Below are positions 1 through 5,300 of a stretch of DNA of 6,247 nucleotides, in pieces. The translations under genes and the position numbers were made by a program. Source of the stretch: an uncultured Clostridia bacterium (GTDB lineage: Bacteria; Bacillota; Clostridia; UBA1381); NCBI GenBank assembly GCA_944391635.1, contig CALXUL010000317.1, positions 1-6,247 of the forward strand, in the 5' to 3' direction. The notes under the pieces were generated by a model. The model did no database searches. It had not been told where the DNA came from and worked only from the letters and a program-made list of their open reading frames with translations. The first letter of the stretch is position 1; each line of letters begins with the position of its first letter.

Positions 1-427
1 GTGTTCGTTACAAAAATCCTCAATCGTGTAACAGGATCACCCCCGCGCTTGCGGGGAAAAGCTTAATTTCCCAAACTATGCAAACCCTTGCGAAGGATCA
101 CCCCCGCGCTTGCGGGGAAAAGTGAGAGTGATTGCAGGAATTACAGGAAAGACTAGGATCACCCCCGCGCTTGCGGGGAAAAGATAACAAAACTTGTTGA
201 CCGATACCGCAGACCGGGATCACCCCCGCGCTTGCGGGGAAAAGCTTCCCTTACCGTTGCTTGATATGCTTGATTGAGGATCACCCCCGCGCTTGCGGGG
301 AAAAGCCCATTTTTGACGCTAATTTTGCGAACTGTGGGGGATCACCCCCGCGCTTGCGGGGAAAAGTTTGCCGTTCACCATAGAGCAAATCTCATACCGG
401 GATCACCCCCGCGCTTGCGGGGAAAAG
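1..427 (-). CRISPR. Type I-E CRISPR array: 7 identical 28-nt repeats, 33-nt spacers, cut by left edge
   Basis: Repeats lie at 34-61, 95-122, 156-183, 217-244, 278-305, 339-366 and 400-427. They are identical and have an exact 61-nt period. Read on the minus strand, the direction of the cas genes, each repeat has a CTTTT lead, a 6-bp stem CCCCGC/GCGGGG with an AAGC loop, and a GTGATCC tail. This is the hairpin layout cut by Cas6e, and the tail matches the common Firmicutes I-E repeat type. Cutting after the stem would leave a 5' handle of GUGAUCC plus one more base, equivalent to the 8-nt handle of E. coli. Six complete spacers are visible at 62-94, 123-155, 184-216, 245-277, 306-338 and 367-399, all 33 nt. 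Bases 1-33 also have exactly spacer length, so a further repeat probably lies just outside the window. The leader-proximal, newest end is at 427. No degenerate terminal repeat is seen, so the old end is missing. No spacer visibly matches the rest of the window. Confidence 0.98.
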
Positions 428-471
428 ACTAATTTTTTCTCCTATTTATTACTTTTTCTTTCCTTTCTTGT
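428..471 (-). promoter_or_regulatory. CRISPR leader (short, AT-rich)
   Basis: These 44 nt are the only sequence between the cas2 stop codon and the leader-proximal repeat. On the minus strand they are purine- and A-rich, ending in an A-tract and TTAGT next to the repeat. By position, between the adaptation genes and the newest repeat, this is the leader where new spacers enter. It is short for a I-E leader, so signals for integration or transcription may extend into the 3' end of cas2. The function is inferred from position, not from a recognised motif. Confidence 0.7.
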
Positions 472-475
472 TCAA
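446..475 (-). promoter_or_regulatory. Candidate sigma-70/A type promoter for the array
   Basis: On the minus strand a TTGAAC box (470-475, four of six matches to TTGACA in sequence) is followed after 18 nt by TAATAA (446-451), a weak -10. The -35 box overlaps the cas2 stop codon. Transcription from here would start near 438-440, about a dozen bases before the first repeat. The -10 match is poor and AT-rich sequence produces such hits by chance. The array may instead be read through from the cas operon or from a promoter further inside cas2. Confidence 0.25.
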
Positions 476-1344
476 TTTTCATTTAGTTTGTCATATAGCG
501 ATAACATTATCTCACAATCTTTATAGGCTCTGTGCTTCCGTGATACATCCAACGATAAACTTTCTGCTACTGTTCGCAAATTATAATTTGTCAACCCAAA
601 TATTTTTTTGCGTACTTGATTTTTTAAATCTATACATACATTGTTTGGCATCGCCTTTTTACACGCTTTGCATGCCTCTTGCAAAAATAGCATATCAAAA
701 GTGATATTATAGCCTATCAGCTTTTCTTCACCTATAAACTTTAAAAAATCTGTAAGCACTTTTTCCAACGGCTCTCCTTCCTCTTTTAACAATTCCTCAT
801 CTATTCCTGTAAGATCTCTAATCGCTTTTGGTATCGGATGGTCTGTCATAACTAACCGCGAAAACTTTTCTACCTGTATCCCTTCCTCTACACGTATTGC
901 TCCAAATTCCAGAATTACATCACGGCTTTCATTTAACCCTGTTGTCTCTAAATCTATTATCACATATGAATCCGGATTTTTACTTGTCGTTTGTCTCTTT
1001 TTTACCGACATCTGCCTCTTTGCTGCATTACTGAACCCAGCCTTTACCGTATTATCCTGTTTATAACTACCCGGCAAAGGGCGGCGCATTAACTGAATAC
1101 CGTCAAAGTCCACTGGCATCCAACTTGAATTATGCACACGAAAATCCATTTTTTGCTCGTTATTTGCTGAAAATACCATTGTTGCTCGTCCACTTTTCAA
1201 ATTTTGACAAACCCGCCCCCAAATTGCATCCCTCACACGGCTGTTTAAATTACCCACATATACTCCTGTATTAATCTCACATAACCATTTTGTCAAATCT
1301 CCACGTAATTTTGCCGGGCAGTCTGTCATTGAAATTACAACAAT
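472..1344 (-). CDS. cas2: Cas2e fused to DnaQ-like DEDDh 3'-5' exonuclease; probable AUU start
   Basis: This is the adaptation subunit that bridges two Cas1 dimers and, through its exonuclease domain, is expected to trim 3' ends of prespacers before integration. Numbering is from the AUU start proposed here (290 aa). Residues 1 to about 90 are Cas2e, with LRGDLTKWL and TGVYVGNLNSRVRDAIW. Residues 91 to about 124 form a Lys/Arg-rich linker. The rest is a DEDDh fold: Exo I IIDLETTG (D131, E133), Exo II GYNITFD (D217) and Exo III HRAYKD (H271, D276), so the five catalytic residues are all present. The first ATG (1327-1329, giving 285 aa) would delete strand beta-1. AUU at 1342-1344 gives MVVISMTDCPAKLRG, the usual Cas2e N-terminus, 7 nt from an AGGAGG site. 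AUU at 1345-1347, overlapping the cas1 stop, is the alternative. Similar fusions are known in S. thermophilus and Megasphaera I-E systems. The product is near certain; the start codon is inferred. Confidence 0.95.
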   Translation of the reverse strand: MVVISMTDCPAKLRGDLTKWLCEINTGVYVGNLNSRVRDAIWGRVCQNLKSGRATMVFSANNEQKMDFRVHNSSWMPVDFDGIQLMRRPLPGSYKQDNTVKAGFSNAAKRQMSVKKRQTTSKNPDSYVIIDLETTGLNESRDVILEFGAIRVEEGIQVEKFSRLVMTDHPIPKAIRDLTGIDEELLKEEGEPLEKVLTDFLKFIGEEKLIGYNITFDMLFLQEACKACKKAMPNNVCIDLKNQVRKKIFGLTNYNLRTVAESLSLDVSRKHRAYKDCEIMLSLYDKLNEN

Positions 1345-1346
1345 AA

Positions 1347-2288
1347 TTATTCCTCCTTTTCCTCTGCGTAATTTATTCCATTGGCAACAGCGCCGTACCT
1401 ATTGTCCCACAAATATACAGAATCTTGCATATCTGCCTGTTCCTCATCATTCAGAAGTAATAATTGTATGTCGCGTATCATTTGTTCTAAAATATGCTTT
1501 TCCACCATTACGTCACGCACTCTCCTGCGCACAGCTGCACCTATATCTTCCGGGGCTTCTGATGCTATTTCAAATGCAATAGGGATTGTTATCTCTGCTT
1601 TATACAAATCTGCTATATCATATACAAATGACCCTTCGTGCCCTACATGCACAAACCCCAATCCCGGCGCACAGCCAAGCGATACAATCACTGCATATGC
1701 TAATCCGTACAAACATGCATTTCCGGCTGAAAGCGCCTGATTCACCTTGCTTCCACTTTCAAAATCATCCGGAGAATATTCCCTGCCATCCCATTTTACT
1801 CCTGTTCTCTTTGATGCCGTTTTATATGCCTTTTTTATTCGGCTTCCTTCCCTGCCTCGCAGCTGCTGCATTGTTAAATGTGATACTTCCTCATTTGGAA
1901 ACCGCATTTGATACATCTTTCTTGCAACTTCAAGATGTTTTCGCGTATTACTTACCAGTTCTGCTTGCTTCTGCAGCAGATTCGACCGTGTTGCCAAAGG
2001 ACGACCGTGTGCATAATATCGCACCCCATGCTCGCCTACCCATACTGTACTTACTCCTGCATCACCTATTAGTTCCATTGCACGATGTGTTATTCGCGTA
2101 CCCGGTCCAAGAAGTAATACCGAAACAGCCGCTGCAGGGATATGTATTATTCCTTTTTCATCAGTCGCTGTAATGGCTCCGTCTTGTCGCCCCAACGTAC
2201 ATTGTTCCAGATAAATGAATGTTATCCTATCCTTTATCCGGGGAAGTTCCTGTATCTCAGGTCTGACCATTCCAGGCTTCTCAGACAT
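1347..2288 (-). CDS. cas1: Cas1e, spacer integrase
   Basis: Cas1 is the metal-dependent integrase that joins prespacer 3' ends to the leader-repeat junction and the opposite repeat end, acting as a complex with Cas2. At 313 aa it has full family length. The protein matches Cas1e throughout: PRIKDRITFIYLEQC near the N-terminus, VWVGEHGVRYYAHG at 83-95, LRGREGSRIKKAY at 143-155, and GLGFVHVGHEGSFVYDIADLYK-like sequence at 209-230. The catalytic triad is intact: E147, H214 and D227. Its spacings (67 and 13 residues) equal those of E141, H208 and D221 in E. coli Cas1. The start ATG follows AGGAGG at 2299-2304, which abuts the cas6 stop codon, and the gap to cas6 is 7 nt. The extreme C-terminus (YAEEKEE) is acidic and its codons contain the SD for cas2. 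The gene sits between cas6e and cas2 as in standard I-E operons. Confidence 0.98.
   Translation of the reverse strand: MSEKPGMVRPEIQELPRIKDRITFIYLEQCTLGRQDGAITATDEKGIIHIPAAAVSVLLLGPGTRITHRAMELIGDAGVSTVWVGEHGVRYYAHGRPLATRSNLLQKQAELVSNTRKHLEVARKMYQMRFPNEEVSHLTMQQLRGREGSRIKKAYKTASKRTGVKWDGREYSPDDFESGSKVNQALSAGNACLYGLAYAVIVSLGCAPGLGFVHVGHEGSFVYDIADLYKAEITIPIAFEIASEAPEDIGAAVRRRVRDVMVEKHILEQMIRDIQLLLLNDEEQADMQDSVYLWDNRYGAVANGINYAEEKEE
1352..1357 (-). promoter_or_regulatory. Shine-Dalgarno site of cas2, inside the end of cas1
   Basis: The minus strand reads AGGAGG here, a near-perfect anti-SD match. It lies within the codons for the acidic C-terminal tail of Cas1 (EEKEE). It is 7 nt from the AUU at 1342-1344, 4 nt from the AUU at 1345-1347, and 22 nt from the first ATG at 1327-1329. 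No other SD-like sequence lies nearer that ATG. This spacing is the main evidence for a non-AUG start of cas2. Confidence 0.8.
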
Positions 2289-2295
2289 TTTTTAG

Positions 2296-2925
2296 CTACC
2301 TCCTTATCACCGTCATCAGACCCAGTCCATACGCTTTCCCACGACCTATTCCGTTTATCAGCATATTTTTAAACTTTTGCACATCCGTCACCTCAAGTAT
2401 ACCCTCATATGTAACCGACAGCAATGATACCTGATTTCCTTTATCTCCTTTTCTAAAACGCTGCCATTGTGTATGCGTCACGCCAAAACTTCCCGCAAAC
2501 AGTCGGAATCCACACTTTTCTGCCTTTTCCATAAGCCACTTTTCCTGAAATTCAGTTGTGATATGTGCACATACCTTGCCGCGTTTTGCCCCCTCGGCGT
2601 AATTCGGCAGACTTTTGGTAGGGTTTGCGGTAAGCCGAAAATGCCACAATGTCCCGTTTTGCATTGTGTTCAAATATGCAGTATAATCCTTTATCTCGGG
2701 CGCTTGACCTGTTCCGAACTGTTGTACAATACCTCCAAGTTCCGGCATATCTTCACTTAACAATATAAGATAAAGCTTATTCCCTAATTTATCCAATCGC
2801 CATAAATTCCTTTTCCGGTCACCCTTAAATCCCATTTCCACCGCTCCATGAAATTGCTGCGGATTAGCCAACGCAATCATAGTATTGCGCTTTTTCACGT
2901 CCAGTTCTATTCTTGACAAATACAT
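2296..2925 (-). CDS. cas6e: Cas6e (Cse3/CasE), CRISPR RNA endoribonuclease
   Basis: Cas6e cuts the array transcript at the 3' base of each repeat hairpin and stays bound to it at the head of Cascade. At 209 aa it fits the family. The N-terminal MYLSRIELD strand is followed by QQFHGAVE, whose H26 corresponds to the catalytic histidine of the family. QRFRKGDKG (155-163) is a basic stretch in the C-terminal RRM-like half that could contact the hairpin. The C-terminal Gly-rich loop GIGRGKAYGLGLM (192-204) is the Cas6 signature. The repeat in this locus has the stable 6-bp stem expected for such an enzyme. The start follows a GAGGTG SD that overlaps the cas5 stop codon, with 8 nt to the ATG. The gap to cas5 is 12 nt. 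Confidence 0.97.
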   Translation of the reverse strand: MYLSRIELDVKKRNTMIALANPQQFHGAVEMGFKGDRKRNLWRLDKLGNKLYLILLSEDMPELGGIVQQFGTGQAPEIKDYTAYLNTMQNGTLWHFRLTANPTKSLPNYAEGAKRGKVCAHITTEFQEKWLMEKAEKCGFRLFAGSFGVTHTQWQRFRKGDKGNQVSLLSVTYEGILEVTDVQKFKNMLINGIGRGKAYGLGLMTVIRR

Positions 2926-2937
2926 CTCCTGACCACC

Positions 2938-3621
2938 TCACAATTCTTGAAAAGGGTCGTGCTGTGTTTCGGGAATCGTTTTGTTTATTATAACGTCCTC
3001 TTTTACCATTCGATACCCAAACTGACGGTGAAGCGAACTAAATGAAATAGGCGCATCCTGCCTATATGCGCTTCCCGGCTCCTGCGCTGCTGCGTCTATT
3101 ACCACTCGCACCTTAGGCGAACCTTTCTTTTTCCATTTAGGAACTAACGACTGTTCATTCTCAAGTGCCTGTTCCAGATTTTCCTCTCGTATGCCAAGAC
3201 ATATCGGAAGTGTTGCAGGACAAGATCTTCTTCCCAAAAAAAGCGGAAACACCGGTGTTTTAAGTGCCTCGGAAATTTCATAAAGTAATCCTTTATTCTC
3301 ACTTTCAAGCCCCACAAGAAAAATCGCATCTGCTAAATAATATCTCCAGGTAACATAATTTATACTTTTTGACTTTTCTTCCTTTTTCACTATCTGATAA
3401 TCCGAAAGCAATTTCCCTTCCTGGTCTACACGCACTCCAAACTTTAAACTGTTAAATTTACTTATTTCATCATCGTCATCTCTGCTAAAACCAAATGCAG
3501 CGGCAATCATTCCTATCACTCCGCTTTTTGTAGGCTCACGGTTTGTCTTACGGATTTCAAACTTTGAATCCATCCCCCATGACTGCATCGGTGCAGCCAG
3601 ACGAAGCAACAGAGTTGCCAT
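2938..3621 (-). CDS. cas5e: Cas5e (CasD), Cascade 5'-handle subunit
   Basis: Cas5e caps the 5' handle of the crRNA in Cascade and contacts Cse1 and the terminal Cas7. At 227 aa it has normal length. Recognisable family features are the N-terminal strand TLLLRLAAPMQSWG (3-16), the REPTKSGVIGMIAAAFG helix (28-44), YYLADAIFLVGLE (94-106) and PVFPLFLGRRSCP (123-135). As in other I-E systems it is not expected to cleave RNA, a job done by Cas6e here. The ATG directly follows the cas7 stop (TAAATG, gap 0). Its SD GAGGTG lies inside the last codons of cas7, 6 nt upstream, so translation is probably coupled to cas7. Nothing in the protein looks broken. Confidence 0.97.
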   Translation of the reverse strand: MATLLLRLAAPMQSWGMDSKFEIRKTNREPTKSGVIGMIAAAFGFSRDDDDEISKFNSLKFGVRVDQEGKLLSDYQIVKKEEKSKSINYVTWRYYLADAIFLVGLESENKGLLYEISEALKTPVFPLFLGRRSCPATLPICLGIREENLEQALENEQSLVPKWKKKGSPKVRVVIDAAAQEPGSAYRQDAPISFSSLHRQFGYRMVKEDVIINKTIPETQHDPFQEL

Positions 3622-4698
3622 TTATTCCACCTCATTTCCGCTCAGCCGCTGTGCTATACTTTTTTCCAATTCATCAAGCATCTCGGGCAGCGTCATCATT
3701 TCCCCTAATTCTTCCAGACCTTTGCCTATAACAAATGCCTGCTCAGGCTCATCTGTGTATGCATTATACACCTCTTTCGCATAACCTGTTATACACCGTT
3801 TTGATTCTGCCACATAACCGCCGCAAGCCTCAGGTAAAACAGCCCTTTCAAATGCTCCGCACAAATTTACCGGCTGGTCGGTACGGACAGTTACATAAAC
3901 AGCGTCCGGCAAAGTACGGTTAGCAAAAGTATTCTGTTTCCCGCTCGGAATAGAACGAATAAACGCCTCAGCAAATACTCGCACTGCTTTTGCGGTTTCT
4001 GCCGTTCCGAGACTGTTTTCCAACTCTATCGCATTAACCGTAGCGTAACGGTATAATGTTGAAGAGTTATATTCTATTGTACCAAGATGCCCCGCACCTG
4101 CATTATCTTCCGCTGCGCAATCATCAACTGCGGTAAAATAATCGTACTCATTCTGCACCCTATGCGTTGAAATACTATGTGCCACCTGCGCTGCCGCATC
4201 ATAATTTAATGACGGGTCGTTTGCAACCATTCTACCAAAAAGTGCCATATCTACCGACGGTAATTCCCGAATGGCGTTCTTATACTCCTTTTTATCATCA
4301 CAGTCTTCTACCACAAGCTTGGCAAGTCCCTCTGCCTGTTTCTGACTTAAAAAGAACAGAACATCAATGTCACTATCCTTTATCACCTTTAAGCCGGCAA
4401 ACTCTAACGCTTTTTTAGCTAAAGCTTGTGCATCCTTCTCCGGCGCTATTTGCTTTATTTTATCAGCAACCAACAGCAATACTTTTTTAGTACGCGACCC
4501 CACATCTTCTTTATCAAGAAGTTCCTCTTTAAACATCTGGCGAATAGCATGTTTCCACGCCTGAGATGATACGCGCGCTCTTGTAACACCTCCATAAACA
4601 GCTGTCTTCGGGCTTCCTGTATCGTCACGGTTAACACAGCTTGGCGGCACAGTTTGAAGTACGTGAAAATCCACATATAAACGTTTTCTCATATTCAT
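3622..4698 (-). CDS. cas7e: Cas7e (Cse4/CasC), Cascade backbone subunit
   Basis: Six copies of Cas7 normally line the crRNA and form the helical backbone of Cascade. The protein has 358 aa, typical for Cas7e. Conserved blocks are SCVNRDDTGSPKTAVYGG (20-37) running into the VTRARVSSQAWKHA RNA-binding segment (38-51), VDMALFGRMVA (149-159), QVAHSISTHR (171-180), GAGHLGTIEYNSSTLYRYA (201-219) and SGKQNTFANRTLPDAVYV (252-269). Two ATGs stand at the start, at 4696-4698 and 4690-4692. The first is chosen because the GAGGAGG site (4707-4713) is 8 nt from it. The gap to cse2 is 18 nt. The last codons (GAG GTG GAA) double as the SD of cas5. Confidence 0.98.
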   Translation of the reverse strand: MNMRKRLYVDFHVLQTVPPSCVNRDDTGSPKTAVYGGVTRARVSSQAWKHAIRQMFKEELLDKEDVGSRTKKVLLLVADKIKQIAPEKDAQALAKKALEFAGLKVIKDSDIDVLFFLSQKQAEGLAKLVVEDCDDKKEYKNAIRELPSVDMALFGRMVANDPSLNYDAAAQVAHSISTHRVQNEYDYFTAVDDCAAEDNAGAGHLGTIEYNSSTLYRYATVNAIELENSLGTAETAKAVRVFAEAFIRSIPSGKQNTFANRTLPDAVYVTVRTDQPVNLCGAFERAVLPEACGGYVAESKRCITGYAKEVYNAYTDEPEQAFVIGKGLEELGEMMTLPEMLDELEKSIAQRLSGNEVE

Positions 4699-4716
4699 TA
4701 TTTTTTCCTCCTCAAA

Positions 4717-5283
4717 TTAATCGTTTTCTATATTATTGTCAAAGTAATACTCCTGTCCCCATTTAAGACGTACTTTTGACGCCAAAGCCGGGATTTGCAA
4801 TAAGTATAAATCTTCTGCAAGCTGTGGATAGTCAAGTCCAATACCTGCTTGTCTTAATAGCTGAATCATAGCGCGTAAATAATGTGCGCTCTCCTGTATG
4901 CTTGATGCAGTCAAAAGCGCCTGAAAACGCCTGAACGAACTGCTTTCTTCCGGTTCCTGTCCCGGTTCAGCCAGCTTTCTTACTGCGTTTCCAAATGATG
5001 CACCGGGCTTATTTACATCTTTATCTTGACTTTGCTGATGCAGCGCATAAAGAGTCAATGATAAATAAATTGCCCACTCTTCCCGGGTTGGGTTTCCGTC
5101 TTTACTTTGCATTTCTTGCGGCAAATCCTGCAAAAATATCCCCCAAAGTTCCGGCATATCTCCGGGCACGCGCCCAATTCCTCTGCGCAAATTTGCTAGC
5201 ATTGCCTTTTGAGGATGAATTGGCATAGTATTTAACCTCTTTATCTGCCGGCTTACATAGCGATAGATTTCACCTTCAATCAT
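4717..5283 (-). CDS. cse2: Cse2 (CasB/Cas11e), Cascade small subunit
   Basis: Two copies of this all-helical protein form the inner belly of Cascade and stabilise the displaced DNA strand and R-loop. At 188 aa it is within the usual range. Family marks are LANLRRGIGRVPGDMPELWG (29-48), REEWAIYLSLTLYALHQQ (67-84) and, in the C-terminal half, FRRFQALLTASS, then ESAHYLRAMIQLLRQAGIGL, DYPQLAEDLYLLQ, and a terminal VRLKWGQEYY. Basic residues such as R33, R34 and R38 fit a nucleic-acid-contacting surface. GGAGGT at 5289-5294, 5 nt from the ATG, is the SD. The gap to cse1 is 17 nt. The gene is separate, so no internal start in cas8 is needed to make a small subunit. Confidence 0.97.
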   Translation of the reverse strand: MIEGEIYRYVSRQIKRLNTMPIHPQKAMLANLRRGIGRVPGDMPELWGIFLQDLPQEMQSKDGNPTREEWAIYLSLTLYALHQQSQDKDVNKPGASFGNAVRKLAEPGQEPEESSSFRRFQALLTASSIQESAHYLRAMIQLLRQAGIGLDYPQLAEDLYLLQIPALASKVRLKWGQEYYFDNNIEND

Positions 5284-5300
5284 ATGCTACCTCCTATTTT

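Noticed and set aside
62..399. Self-targeting spacers or spacers related to each other
   Set aside because: By eye no spacer matches the cas genes. Shared pieces, such as TTGCGAA in the spacers at 62-94 and 306-338, are too short to mean common origin.
439..443. AGGAG on the minus strand in the leader, SD-like
   Set aside because: No ATG, GTG or TTG follows at a usable distance. An AUU 5 nt downstream opens a frame that runs through the first repeat and stops soon after it, in the first spacer. It is better explained as part of the purine-rich leader.
500..511. Inverted repeat GATAA-TG-TTATC as a protein-binding site or terminator
   Set aside because: The arms are only 5 bp and AT-rich, it is in coding sequence, and no T-run follows. 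It may be chance, and is kept only as part of the short-leader question.
468..704. 78-codon plus-strand frame next to the array
   Set aside because: It is antisense to the DEDDh domain of cas2, has no SD, and its hydrophobic look comes from the AT-rich reverse strand.
1586..2173. 195-codon open frame on the plus strand
   Set aside because: It lies fully opposite cas1, whose protein is conserved along its whole length. The plus-strand translation is a low-complexity mix rich in Leu, His and Pro without recognisable motifs.
4455..4676. Minus-strand frame overlapping the start of cas7
   Set aside because: It is an alternative frame within the conserved N-terminal part of Cas7e, without an SD or family resemblance.
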